From Sphingobacteriales bacterium (lineage in GTDB: Bacteria; Bacteroidota; Bacteroidia; Chitinophagales; Chitinophagaceae): a stretch of 64,000 bases of DNA. Below the pieces are notes generated by a model. It searched no databases and was not told where the DNA came from. It was given only the letters and a program-made list of their open reading frames with translations. Below, piece by piece: positions 17,409 to 25,466 of this stretch. Each line of letters begins with the position of its first letter. Within the stretch, counting starts at the first letter, position 1. The position numbers and the translations under genes were made by a program. The stretch is from assembly GCA_003963365.1 (NCBI GenBank), contig RXJG01000002.1:637722-701721 (forward strand), in the 5' to 3' direction.

Positions 17409-17444
17409 AAAGCTGTTCCGGAAACACCTCCTGAACGGCTTTTT
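17409..17444 (+). terminator. Terminator of the rpmB operon
   Basis: Arms AAAGCTGTTC (17409-17418) and GAACGGCTTT (17433-17442) pair with one wobble around a 14-nt loop and are followed by further T residues. Confidence 0.75.
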
Positions 17445-17519
17445 ACGTTTTATAATCCTTTAATCCGAACCGTGAGATTTACAGCTAAAAGATTTCATTA
17501 TTTAAAAAGTAACGATAGC

Positions 17520-18047
17520 ATGCCCGTTGCCAATATAACCATTCGCCAGGCTTATGCCGCTGATGTTGATACCATTGTTTCTTTGGGCAGAAAAACATTT
17601 GTTGAAACCTACGGTGATAACAATAAAAAAGAAGCAGTAGCGGCTTATGTTGACCAGATGTTTAATCATGAGCGGATAGAGAAAGAGGTGAACACATTTG
17701 GCGAACGTTTCTTTATAGCATATGTGGGGGATTTGCCAGTTGGCTTTACCAAATTAAGTGAGAACAGGGTACCCAAAGGACTGAATGGGAAAAAGAAAAT
17801 ACAGGTAGAAAGAATATATGTGTTGAAAGAATACCAGGGTTTTAAGATTGGAACCGAGCTGATTGAAAAAGTATTATCAGTTGCAAAAGAAGAAGCATAT
17901 AAGATTGCGTGGTTGAGTGTATGGCAAAAGAATAATAAGGCCATTCAATTTTATCAGAAAGCAGGGTTTGTGATTTATGACACTGACACTTTTCAATTTG
18001 GAGAAGAATTGCATGATGATTTTTTGATGAAGAAGGAGATTTGGTAA
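17520..18047 (+). CDS. GNAT-family N-acetyltransferase
   Basis: A 175-residue GNAT. The N-terminal ITIRQAYAADVDTIVSL block, the acetyl-CoA loop VLKEYQGFKIGTELIE (Q/RxxGxG/A type) and the NNKAIQFYQKAGF end are all present. Length is normal. It separates the ribosomal protein operon from ftsY. The ATG at 17520 is used because the 16 residues upstream in the same frame depend on a GTG and do not belong to the fold. Small-molecule or protein N-acetylation is expected; the substrate is unknown. Confidence 0.88.
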   Translation: MPVANITIRQAYAADVDTIVSLGRKTFVETYGDNNKKEAVAAYVDQMFNHERIEKEVNTFGERFFIAYVGDLPVGFTKLSENRVPKGLNGKKKIQVERIYVLKEYQGFKIGTELIEKVLSVAKEEAYKIAWLSVWQKNNKAIQFYQKAGFVIYDTDTFQFGEELHDDFLMKKEIW

Positions 18048-18057
18048 AAGAAAGTTT

Positions 18058-18113
18058 GCAATTAACCAGCAATTAGAAACCAACAACCAGTAACCAGTAA
18101 CAAGCAACCAGAT
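18058..18113. repeat. 7-bp tandem repeat running into the ftsY start codon
   Basis: Eight heptamers in exact register, consensus ACCAGYA: ACCAGCA (18065), ACCAACA (18079), ACCAGTA (18086 and 18093), ACAAGCA (18100), and ACCAGAT (18107), whose last two bases are the first two of the ftsY ATG. The complement of these words occurs at 7058-7113 and 26881-26894. Confidence 0.8.
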
Positions 18114-19077
18114 GGGTTTATTTGATAAAATATTTGGAAAGAAAGAGAAAGAAAGTTTAGACCAGGGTTTACAAAAAACCAAAGAAGGTTTCTTTTCTAA
18201 AATCACTAAAGCCATTGCCGGTAAAAGCACGGTGGATGAAGAAGTACTGGATAATCTGGAAGAAGCATTAGTTGGTTCTGATGTAGGCATTGATACTACC
18301 ATTAAAATCATTGACCGCATTGAAGCAAGAGTTGCAAAAGATAAATACATCGGCACCGGGGAACTCAATCGATTATTGCAGGAAGAAATAGCGGCTATCC
18401 TGGTTGATACTCCAGCTCAATCATTAAAAAGCTTTGCTGAACCACTTCCTCAAAAGCCATATGTGATTATGGTGGTGGGAGTAAACGGAGTAGGCAAAAC
18501 AACTACAATTGGAAAACTGGCGTATAATTTCAAGCAAGCTGGCAAATCTGTTTTGTTAGGTGCAGCTGATACATTTCGTGCAGCAGCAGTTGACCAGTTA
18601 ACTATATGGAGTGACAGAGTAGGAGTACCCATCGTTAAAAAAGAAATGGGCAGCGACCCGGCTGCTGTTGCTTTTGATACTGTAAATAGTGGAGTAGCCA
18701 AAGGAGCAGACGTAATCATTATTGATACGGCAGGCCGTCTTCATACCAAAACTCATTTAATGGATGAGTTAACCAAGATTAAACGGGTTATTCAAAAAGT
18801 TATTCCTGATGCGCCACATGAAGTAATGCTGGTTTTAGATGGCTCCACAGGACAAAATGCATTAGAGCAAGCCAGGCATTTCACCGCAGCTACAGAAGTA
18901 AATGCATTAACCATCACCAAACTTGATGGTACAGCCAAAGGCGGAGTGGTATTAGCCATTGCCAACCAGTTTAAAATACCTGTTAAGTTCATTGGTGTGG
19001 GCGAAAAAATGGAAGATTTGCTGGTATTTGATAAACATGAGTTTGTAGACAGCTTATTTAGTCTGGAAAAGACATAA
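18112..19077 (+). CDS. ftsY: Signal recognition particle receptor FtsY
   Basis: A 321-residue SRP GTPase. A short N domain (four-helix bundle) is followed by the NG GTPase with G1 GVNGVGKTTTIGKLA, the insertion box DTFRAAAVDQL, G3 DTAGRLHTK and G4 TKLDGTAKGG. The acidic A domain of E. coli FtsY is absent, as is usual in this phylum. It docks SRP-ribosome complexes at the inner membrane for co-translational insertion. The 54 nt before the ATG are heptamer repeats, so the ribosome binding region is repeat-derived. Confidence 0.97.
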   Translation: MGLFDKIFGKKEKESLDQGLQKTKEGFFSKITKAIAGKSTVDEEVLDNLEEALVGSDVGIDTTIKIIDRIEARVAKDKYIGTGELNRLLQEEIAAILVDTPAQSLKSFAEPLPQKPYVIMVVGVNGVGKTTTIGKLAYNFKQAGKSVLLGAADTFRAAAVDQLTIWSDRVGVPIVKKEMGSDPAAVAFDTVNSGVAKGADVIIIDTAGRLHTKTHLMDELTKIKRVIQKVIPDAPHEVMLVLDGSTGQNALEQARHFTAATEVNALTITKLDGTAKGGVVLAIANQFKIPVKFIGVGEKMEDLLVFDKHEFVDSLFSLEKT

Positions 19078-19127
19078 ATATCAGTTGTGTTTAAATTACC
19101 CTCCTTTTCCGGAATTAGTTAATTTTT

Positions 19128-19135
19128 TACTTTTG
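19128..19135 (+). promoter_or_regulatory. -7 box of the tRNA-Thr promoter
   Basis: TACTTTTG matches TAnnTTTG and ends 8 nt before the tRNA. A weak -33 candidate (TTTC, 19106-19109) lies 18 nt upstream. Initiation would fall almost at the mature 5' end of the tRNA. Confidence 0.6.
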
Positions 19136-19143
19136 AGATAACA

Positions 19144-19216
19144 GCCATCTTAGCTCAGTTGGTAGAGCGGTTCATTCGTAATGAACAGGTCGTCAGTTCG
19201 AGCCTGATAGATGGCT
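19144..19216 (+). tRNA. tRNA-Thr(CGT)
   Basis: A 73-nt cloverleaf. The acceptor stem GCCATCT/AGATGGC is perfect. The anticodon stem GTTCA/TGAAC encloses TTCGTAA with anticodon CGT. D and T arms are normal (AGCTCAGTTGGTAGAGC; AGTTCGAGCCT). The discriminator is T and CCA is not encoded. No terminator follows; trmH begins 10 nt later. Confidence 0.96.
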
Positions 19217-19225
19217 CTTTTTATT

Positions 19226-19822
19226 ATGACACCAGAAAGAAAAGAACGCTTACTGTCAGTACTTAATAAAAGACAAAACGATATTACCGTTGTTTTGGAG
19301 AATGTTTTCGATCCGCATAACATCTCTGCGGTAATGCGTACCTGTGATGCGGTGGGCATACAGGATATTTTTATTTTGAACACAAAAATTCCCCGTCATA
19401 AAAAGTGGGGAGTTAAAAGTTCTTCCAGCGCAGCCAAATGGTTAACAATTCATCAATATACTGATGCGGCAGAATGTTTTACTGAACTGAGAAAACGCTA
19501 TTCAAAAATATTAACCACTCATTTGAGCAGTGATGCGGTAAGCCTGCACCGTATTAATTTTTCCGAAAGTATTGCTTTGGTATTTGGCAACGAACATTCA
19601 GGAGTGAGTGATGAAATAAGGGCGATGGCAGACGGGAACTTTATAATACCACAATTTGGTATTATAAAATCTCTCAACATCTCTGTTGCCTGTGCGGTTA
19701 CAGTGTACGAGGCTATGCGGCAAAAAGAACTGGCTGGTCATTATAAAAAAGGAAAATTGTCTGAACAATCTTTTAATCAACTGCTTAATGAATGGGGATT
19801 TAAGGAAGAAGATCTTGAGTAA
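19226..19822 (+). CDS. trmH: TrmH-type tRNA (guanosine-2'-O)-methyltransferase
   Basis: A 198-residue SPOUT-family methyltransferase. TrmH features: an N-terminal MTPERKERLLSVL helix, VLENVFDPHNISAVMRTCDAVG (the catalytic Arg is in MRT), and the knot motifs LVFGNEHSGVSDE and IIPQFGIIKSLNISVA that bind SAM. It methylates the ribose of G18 in the D loop of tRNAs. The start is the ATG at 19226; the frame is open to an ATG at 19211, but that lies inside the tRNA-Thr acceptor stem. It appears co-transcribed with tRNA-Thr, a possible substrate. Confidence 0.92.
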   Translation: MTPERKERLLSVLNKRQNDITVVLENVFDPHNISAVMRTCDAVGIQDIFILNTKIPRHKKWGVKSSSSAAKWLTIHQYTDAAECFTELRKRYSKILTTHLSSDAVSLHRINFSESIALVFGNEHSGVSDEIRAMADGNFIIPQFGIIKSLNISVACAVTVYEAMRQKELAGHYKKGKLSEQSFNQLLNEWGFKEEDLE

Positions 19823-19918
19823 ACTTATCAGGTGCTTTTACGTTTTATTTGCCCCTTTCAACTTGTATTTTGGCATTTTATTGGCAACATAATCCGTAAT
19901 TTTTCTAAACTTTGATAC

Positions 19919-20404
19919 ATGAAAACAAAAAGCTTCATACTTACCCTGTTTGTTTTCTTACCGGCATTTTATGCTGATGCACAAACTATCAAAAAATGGA
20001 AATATGCCGAACTGGAACAATATATCAACCAGTCAAAAACACCGGTAGTAATAAATTTTTGGGCTACATTTTGTAAGCCATGCGTGGAAGAGATTCCTTA
20101 TTTCCAGAAAGCGATTAAGAAATATGAAAGTAAAAAGGTAAAACTGCTTTTAGTGAGCCTGGATTTCCCTGAATATTACCCGGAAAAAATTGAAGCTTTT
20201 GCAAAAAAGAATGGCTTTACAGCAGAGATCGTTTGGATAGATGAAGAAGACCCCGGTCAATTTTGTCCAAAGATTGATAAAAACTGGAGTGGTGTAATGC
20301 CGGCAACTCTTTTTATCAATAAGAAAAGAAATTACAAAAGCTTTCATGCGCAGCAATTAACCGAGCAGGAATTAACAGCTGAACTGGAAAATCTTACAAA
20401 ATAA
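19919..20404 (+). CDS. TlpA/ResA-like exported thioredoxin
   Basis: A 161-residue protein with a signal peptide (FILTLFVFLPAFYADAQ) and a thioredoxin fold with active site WATFCKPC and the cis-Pro region MPATLF. It is expected to act as a periplasmic thiol-disulfide reductase, for example in cytochrome c maturation or protection of exported Cys proteins. It is convergent with another thioredoxin-fold gene at 20414, with 9 nt between the stops. Confidence 0.85.
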   Translation: MKTKSFILTLFVFLPAFYADAQTIKKWKYAELEQYINQSKTPVVINFWATFCKPCVEEIPYFQKAIKKYESKKVKLLLVSLDFPEYYPEKIEAFAKKNGFTAEIVWIDEEDPGQFCPKIDKNWSGVMPATLFINKKRNYKSFHAQQLTEQELTAELENLTK

Positions 20405-20413
20405 ATGACCGGG

Positions 20414-21022
20414 TTAATTTTTTCTTTTAATGCCGCAACCTAATTGAGGATAAGTAGTAACGGATACTTCTTTGCCATTCAGCATTTCATTCATAGCATT
20501 TTTTAAATATTCTTTTTGCCCGTTATTGGGATCACGGGGACGATCATTAATAGCACCGTGGTAAACTAATTTTCCATCTTTATTAAAAAGAAAACTTTCA
20601 GGTGTCATGGATGCACCAAACGCATCGGCCATCTTTGAATCTTTATCCACTGCATAATACCAGTTATAACCCTGATCTTTTGCATAGTTTTTCATTTCGT
20701 CGAATGAATCATTATCATCCCTTTGCCCTTCGTTGGCATTTAATAATATTACTCCAATATTATTTTTAAGTGCATACGCTGCTACTTCTTTTGTTTTTTG
20801 CTGGTGTTTAATTACAAACGGGCAGGTATTACAACTAAACATAACCAGTAACCCGTTTGGTTTCATAGCCTCATTAAACGATACTTCTTTACCCGATACA
20901 TCTTTCATCTTATGTTGGGGATCAGGAAGCAGACTACCAATTTTTAAAGGAGTTATTACTATTTTGAATGAAAGAAGGGTGGTGCTCACAACTAATATTG
21001 CTGCAAAGAATAAGTGTTTCAT
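20414..21022 (-). CDS. Exported redoxin/peroxiredoxin-like protein
   Basis: A 202-residue AhpC/TSA-redoxin-like protein after a hydrophobic signal or anchor segment (LFFAAILVVSTTLLSF). The active site is LLVMFSCNTCPFVIKH with a CxxC pair, and the MTPESFLFNKDGKLVYHG block is typical of the family. It probably reduces peroxides or disulfides in the periplasm. The start is set at 21022 because the longer frame (to 21109) adds 29 residues ahead of the signal peptide. It is last of three minus-strand genes after mltG and yihY. Confidence 0.82.
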   Translation of the reverse strand: MKHLFFAAILVVSTTLLSFKIVITPLKIGSLLPDPQHKMKDVSGKEVSFNEAMKPNGLLVMFSCNTCPFVIKHQQKTKEVAAYALKNNIGVILLNANEGQRDDNDSFDEMKNYAKDQGYNWYYAVDKDSKMADAFGASMTPESFLFNKDGKLVYHGAINDRPRDPNNGQKEYLKNAMNEMLNGKEVSVTTYPQLGCGIKRKN

Positions 21023-21083
21023 AGCCTGGTGATTTTGTTCCTTAAAGTTACGATGGAAATGAAGGGAAAAACAAACCGCTGAC

Positions 21084-22022
21084 TCAGGTTTTCGGCCTTT
21101 CATCAGCAATTGCCTTTAACGATTTAATACTAACATTTAATTCAAACCCTATTAAAAGCGACATGGAATTAATAAAAACCAGTATCATTAACACTATCAC
21201 TGTCCCAATAGATCCATATAAGGCATTATATTTCCCATAGGTATTAACAAAATAGGAAAAGCCTAAAGTGGCAATTACACTTAATATTGTCCCCAGTATT
21301 GAACCAGGTGAAAGAAGTTTCCATCTTTTTTGAGTGGCGGGTGCATACTTATAAATTGATCCATAGATATAAAAAATAAGCCCAACGATGAAAATCCATC
21401 TTATGTTCTTGATAAAAGTCCGTACTTCGAGACTTTGAATCCCTAATAATTTTAAAACAGCACCCTGTGCGATTAATAAAAGTAAACAGGCGAGTACCAA
21501 ACTTAATATTAATGAAGTGAGCTTTATTGCCATCCATCTTTTCTGTAACCCTTTTCTTTTTTCAAACCCAATGTAATTTTTATTGAAGGAACGCATTAAT
21601 CCCATCATAGCATTGGAAGCGAAAAACAAAGAAAGTACAATACCAAACGATAATAAATCTATTCTTGATTTATCAATAAAACCATCTACAAACCCAATAA
21701 TATTCTGGTTGTATATTTTTGCCGGAATAACATCTACGATCAGTGCATGTAATTGTTCTTTAATACTTTTCTTATGAATAAACGGAAGATTGGGAATTAA
21801 TGTGAAAAGAAACAGACAGGTTGGAGGAATAGCCATGATAAAATTATATGAAATAGCTGCGGCTCTTTCATTTAGTCCAACTTGTCTTATCTGCCTGAAG
21901 AAAAATTTTATCACATCGTACAACGGTACTCCTTCAAATCCCGGCAAATAAATTCGCTTACTTTGCCTTATTATAAAGGCTGTTACCGGGAAGGAAACAA
22001 TTATTCTTTCTAATTTGGTCAT
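21084..22022 (-). CDS. YihY/BrkB-family inner-membrane protein
   Basis: A 312-residue protein with about six transmembrane helices and the YihY/BrkB pattern (QVGLNERAAAISYNFIMAIPP near the N-terminus, later FYIYGSIYKYAP and a GSILGTILSVIATLGFSYF segment). The family was once called ribonuclease BN, but that activity belongs to another protein; its true role is unsettled. Its start overlaps the mltG stop by one base (TAATG), so the two are translationally coupled. Confidence 0.87.
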   Translation of the reverse strand: MTKLERIIVSFPVTAFIIRQSKRIYLPGFEGVPLYDVIKFFFRQIRQVGLNERAAAISYNFIMAIPPTCLFLFTLIPNLPFIHKKSIKEQLHALIVDVIPAKIYNQNIIGFVDGFIDKSRIDLLSFGIVLSLFFASNAMMGLMRSFNKNYIGFEKRKGLQKRWMAIKLTSLILSLVLACLLLLIAQGAVLKLLGIQSLEVRTFIKNIRWIFIVGLIFYIYGSIYKYAPATQKRWKLLSPGSILGTILSVIATLGFSYFVNTYGKYNALYGSIGTVIVLMILVFINSMSLLIGFELNVSIKSLKAIADERPKT

Positions 22023-23038
22023 TAATGAATGTTAAGGGAATCTAATTTCTCCTGGTATTTTTTAGCCAGCTTTAAATGCTCTTCATATGTTTCCGCAAAA
22101 TCATGATAGCCGGGTCTGTCGGCACTGGCTACAAAATACAAATATTTGGTTTGAGCTGGTTGCAGACAGGCATCAATTGTTTTTACTGATGGAGTGCAGA
22201 TAGGCCCTGGCGGTAATCCGGCATATTTATAAGTGTTGTACGGCGAATCGTACAATAAATATTTTTCGTAAATTCTTTTTAAAGCAAAATTTCTCAGCGC
22301 AAATTTTACTGTTGGGTCAGCTCCCAGTTTCATCCCTTTTCTCATGCGGTTGAGGTAAACACTCGCAATAAGTGGTTTGTCTGATTCCTGTACGGTTTCT
22401 TCTTCTACAATGGATGCAAGGGTATAAACCTGAACAGGGGTAAGATTTAATGCTGCCGCTTCAGTTTTTCTTTTATCATTCCAGAATTTATTGTGTTCAT
22501 AATAGATCCGGGAAAATAATTTGGGGAAACTGGTGTTCCAATGGTAGATGTAGGTATTAGGGATGATGGCCGTTACCACCGTGTTGCTATCAAGATTGTA
22601 TTTTTTTAATGAATCGTTACTGTTGAAGAAATTTATAACCGACGTTGAATCACATTCAAATTTTTTACCGATAAAACCAGCAATATCTTCTTTTGTGCGG
22701 ATTTTGTTTATGACTAATCTCACGGGAGATTGTTTCCCGTTACGCAGCATTCTTACTAAATTAAATATGCTCATCCCTTCAGGAATTTCGTAACGTCCCG
22801 GCTTTACCGCATTGCTGTAATTGAGCCAGCTGCTCAGCCAGTCAAAAAACAGGGAGGAGGAAATGATATGCTGCTCTTTTAAAGCAGAGCTTACCTGATT
22901 ATAATTACTGCCGGTTTTTATATAAAAATATTTATCAGCAGGGGCAGTGGTGGCCGGCCCAAAAAATTTAAATGCAACAATGCCGATAACAGCAATTAGA
23001 ACAATTACTGAATATTGTATTACTTTTTTTGCTTTCAT
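22022..23038 (-). CDS. mltG: Endolytic murein transglycosylase MltG
   Basis: A 338-residue YceG-like protein with one N-terminal transmembrane helix (VIQYSVIVLIAVIGIVAF), a LysM-like region and the catalytic domain carrying ASIVEEET, whose Glu is the catalytic acid, followed by YLNRMRKGMKLGADPTV. It cuts nascent glycan strands to end peptidoglycan polymerisation. It is first of three genes (mltG, yihY, redoxin) and is separated from the upstream DUF2911 gene by a terminator. Confidence 0.93.
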   Translation of the reverse strand: MKAKKVIQYSVIVLIAVIGIVAFKFFGPATTAPADKYFYIKTGSNYNQVSSALKEQHIISSSLFFDWLSSWLNYSNAVKPGRYEIPEGMSIFNLVRMLRNGKQSPVRLVINKIRTKEDIAGFIGKKFECDSTSVINFFNSNDSLKKYNLDSNTVVTAIIPNTYIYHWNTSFPKLFSRIYYEHNKFWNDKRKTEAAALNLTPVQVYTLASIVEEETVQESDKPLIASVYLNRMRKGMKLGADPTVKFALRNFALKRIYEKYLLYDSPYNTYKYAGLPPGPICTPSVKTIDACLQPAQTKYLYFVASADRPGYHDFAETYEEHLKLAKKYQEKLDSLNIH

Positions 23039-23059
23039 GGCAGCAGTTATATATAAAAG

Positions 23060-23097
23060 AAAAGCTCCGTGATGTTAGTACATTTTACGGAGCTTTT
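23060..23097 (-). terminator. Terminator after the DUF2911 gene
   Basis: An 11-bp perfect stem AAAAGCTCCGT/ACGGAGCTTTT (23060-23070 and 23087-23097) lies between the stop at 23116 and the mltG start; on the minus strand the stem is followed by a T-rich stretch. Confidence 0.8.
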
Positions 23098-23115
23098 AAA
23101 ATAATGTTTACAGGA

Positions 23116-23958
23116 TTATAAAGTGCTTAACAGTTTTTCATTTCTTCCAATATAGGCATCATCTTTTGATGCTTTGGCCAGTTCCAGTGATTTTTGGGCA
23201 GCAACTTTTGCTTCAGCTTTTTTACCCATTTTCAGCAGGCAGTTTGCTTTTTCGTAATAGATCCAATAGCCATTGGGGGTTTGTTCAATGGCTTTATCAA
23301 ACCAAGCCAAAGCCTGGTTTAGGTCTTTATTGTTATTTACGTAATAGGAAGCAGCGTTGAAATAAGGGCGGTTATCACTTTTAACCAGTTTATCAATTTG
23401 TGCCATTATCTTACTGTCAATTTCTGTGCTGATGGTGGTACTTACTGCTGTTGTTCCCCACATCAATTGTAAATCGCAGGAAACAGGAGTGATGTTGCCA
23501 AATTGAATGGTGAAATTTTCAATGGATATACCTAACGCAAGAGGTTTTGTCTTTACTCTTACCACATCTTTTTCCTGGTTGTAATCGTTAGGGTTTGTTA
23601 CATCTGTTTGAGCTGTGATAATCAGTGTCCATTCATCTTTGCCGGGAATACTGAGTAAACCATACTTACCGGCTTTTACATCCACACCGCCAATTTTTAC
23701 ATCATCGCTGAAAGTTATAGTGGTGGCACCGTTTGCACCAGTACGCCAAACCTTTCCAACCGGGGCCAGTTCTGAATTTGCTTCAAAGTATTTTCTCCCT
23801 TTTAATGATGGACGTGAATAAGATAACTCAATACTACCAATGCCAAAATCCTGTTTGAGGTTTTGTGTGGGTGACGCAGCCGGTGTTTTGAGTTGCTGGG
23901 CATTTGAATTATTAAATAAGATAGCAGCAAGCACTAAAAATAAGAATGATCTTTTCAT
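23116..23958 (-). CDS. Exported DUF2911 protein with C-terminal TPR-like helices
   Basis: About 280 residues. A signal peptide (RSFLFLVLAAILFNNSNAQ) is followed by the DUF2911 domain (IGSIELSYSRPSLKGRKYF, VWRTGANGATTITFSDDV, YGLLSIPGKDEWTLI). The last 80 residues form TPR-like helices (ALAWFDKAIEQTPNGYWIYYEKANCLL). DUF2911 is common in exported Bacteroidota proteins but has no established function. A full consensus promoter lies upstream, and the start at 23958 fits both it and the signal peptide. Confidence 0.88.
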   Translation of the reverse strand: MKRSFLFLVLAAILFNNSNAQQLKTPAASPTQNLKQDFGIGSIELSYSRPSLKGRKYFEANSELAPVGKVWRTGANGATTITFSDDVKIGGVDVKAGKYGLLSIPGKDEWTLIITAQTDVTNPNDYNQEKDVVRVKTKPLALGISIENFTIQFGNITPVSCDLQLMWGTTAVSTTISTEIDSKIMAQIDKLVKSDNRPYFNAASYYVNNNKDLNQALAWFDKAIEQTPNGYWIYYEKANCLLKMGKKAEAKVAAQKSLELAKASKDDAYIGRNEKLLSTL

Positions 23959-23979
23959 GATAGCGTTTTTTGTGAGCCG

Positions 23980-24009
23980 CAAAGATAGGAGGAGATGTTA
24001 ATATACAAA
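23980..24009 (-). promoter_or_regulatory. Promoter of the DUF2911 gene
   Basis: On the minus strand, TTTG (24009 down to 24006), 18 nt, then TATCTTTG (23987 down to 23980). The predicted transcription start is near 23975, leaving about 17 nt of leader. Confidence 0.8.
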
Positions 24010-24041
24010 GACAAGGTGGAAAGATCGATGATTGTATTCTG

Positions 24042-25409
24042 TTAAAACACTACTACCACTTTCCCTTTTTTATTGCGGTTTTTGGATTTCCATTTGGGGC
24101 CTTCTTTAACCAGCCTGATGGCTTCTGCATCCACCTGTTTACTGTACGATTTTTCAATATTGATGTTTTGTGGTGCCCCATTTTTGTCAACTGTAAAGCT
24201 GAGTTCCACAACTCCATGCTGTGTATTGATTTTAATATTATCGGGTAATTCCAGGTTATTTGCCATATAAGCAGCATAGTTACCCCAGCCGTCTTCCGGC
24301 TCGGCCAGTTTAGTGGTATCTTTCATTAAATCCCGCAGCGATTTAACTCTGTCTGTCCGGTCGGATTTAATAACAATATCTGCCTGTTGCTGATTATTTT
24401 CAGTTAAAACCAGTTGGTTGTTTGCCGGCAGTCCGCTTTTTAATATAGCTTTTTTATTATTAAATCCTATTGATTTTGCTTCTACCTGTAATACCGTATC
24501 TGCTGAAATAAAATTAAAGTATCCTTTAGCATCGGTGTAAGTACCTATTTTAAAACTATCGTTTAAAATAGAAATTTTAGCAAAGGGGAGGGGCTCATTA
24601 TTTGTATTTAATACCCTGCCTTTAAAAATATTTTGATTTAAATTTTCGGTTAAAGCCTGGTTGTTTTTATTCAGGTTATTAAACCTTGCATTAGTCCCTG
24701 AAGTAACCGGTGCAGCAACAATTCCTTCGAAACTGTTTGCTTGTTTTGCTTTTTTCTCCTGTGTAAATTTATAATTTGCATTTGCATGCACAGCTTTCTC
24801 AGCAGCCAGTGTTTTAGGTTCTTCTGCTTTTTTAGGCACTGCGGTTAATTCGTCTTTTGTTTTGTCATCAGTTGTATTTTTTTCTTCAGCCAGAACATTA
24901 TTTAATGCCACCATGCTGCTGTCTAACTGAGTATTTATTTTTTTTTCTTTTTCTTTAGGCGGTGACTGGGAATAAGTTGATACCAACCCACTTGCATTTG
25001 AATCCACTTTTGAATTACCTGTTGTTTCATTCTCTTTTTTGGGTTCCTGTTTAGCAACGGTACTTGTTAATTCTTCAGCTTTATTGGTGAAGACATATTT
25101 ATAAATGATTGCTGCTGATCCCAATAAAATAAACAAAGCGGCAGCAATGCGGTACCATTGTTTCCATCCACCCTTTTTCATTTCCACCACTTTGCCGGAG
25201 GTTTTTTGGGCTAATGAATCTTTTAATCCCTCCAGGGTGCTTTTGTGATCATCCTCCAACAGTGCATATCCTTCAATAGCATCTGCCAGGAACTCATCAT
25301 CCAGTGCCGCTCTTTCCAGTGCATGCATTTCCTGCGGGTTCATTTTCCCCTGAAGGTAGCGCTGAATATCTTCGGCGCTGTAGTGGATATGTTTGTTATC
25401 GGTGGACAT
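24042..25409 (-). CDS. Anti-sigma-like membrane protein with CarboxypepD_reg and TonB C-terminal domains
   Basis: A 455-residue protein. The cytoplasmic N-terminus (about 85 residues, HYSAEDIQRYLQGKMNPQE) has the helical look of an anti-sigma domain. One transmembrane helix follows (YRIAAALFILLGSAAIIYKYVF), then a Lys/Glu-rich linker of about 150 residues. A carboxypeptidase-regulatory-like beta sandwich comes next (FKGRVLNTNNEPLPFAKISI), and the C-terminus resembles the TonB C-terminal fold (GVVELSFTVDKNGAPQNI, with VDAEAIRLV). The ECF sigma gene lies directly upstream on the same strand (41 nt gap). It probably holds that sigma factor at the membrane and senses a periplasmic or outer-membrane signal. 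Confidence 0.75.
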   Translation of the reverse strand: MSTDNKHIHYSAEDIQRYLQGKMNPQEMHALERAALDDEFLADAIEGYALLEDDHKSTLEGLKDSLAQKTSGKVVEMKKGGWKQWYRIAAALFILLGSAAIIYKYVFTNKAEELTSTVAKQEPKKENETTGNSKVDSNASGLVSTYSQSPPKEKEKKINTQLDSSMVALNNVLAEEKNTTDDKTKDELTAVPKKAEEPKTLAAEKAVHANANYKFTQEKKAKQANSFEGIVAAPVTSGTNARFNNLNKNNQALTENLNQNIFKGRVLNTNNEPLPFAKISILNDSFKIGTYTDAKGYFNFISADTVLQVEAKSIGFNNKKAILKSGLPANNQLVLTENNQQQADIVIKSDRTDRVKSLRDLMKDTTKLAEPEDGWGNYAAYMANNLELPDNIKINTQHGVVELSFTVDKNGAPQNINIEKSYSKQVDAEAIRLVKEGPKWKSKNRNKKGKVVVVF

Positions 25410-25417
25410 TTATTAAT

Positions 25418-25466
25418 TCAAAAGTCAAAATTAAAAATTCAAAAAATTCACTACTCACTACTTCCC
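25418..25466. repeat. 7-bp tandem repeat between sigma and anti-sigma genes
   Basis: Seven heptamers in register, with words TCAAAAG (25418), TCAAAAT (25425), TAAAAAT (25432), TCAAAAA (25439), ATTCACT (25446), ACTCACT (25453) and ACTTCCC (25460). The array spans the gap and continues into the last codons and stop of the sigma gene (25451). Confidence 0.65.

Noticed and set aside
17877..18368. 163-codon minus-strand frame over the GNAT and ftsY
   Set aside because: Shadow of two well-supported genes and of the heptamer array; Ser-rich translation.
20414..21109. Longest frame of the redoxin gene as true start
   Set aside because: The first 29 residues would precede the signal peptide and run into the yihY 3' end; the Met at 21022 fits export.
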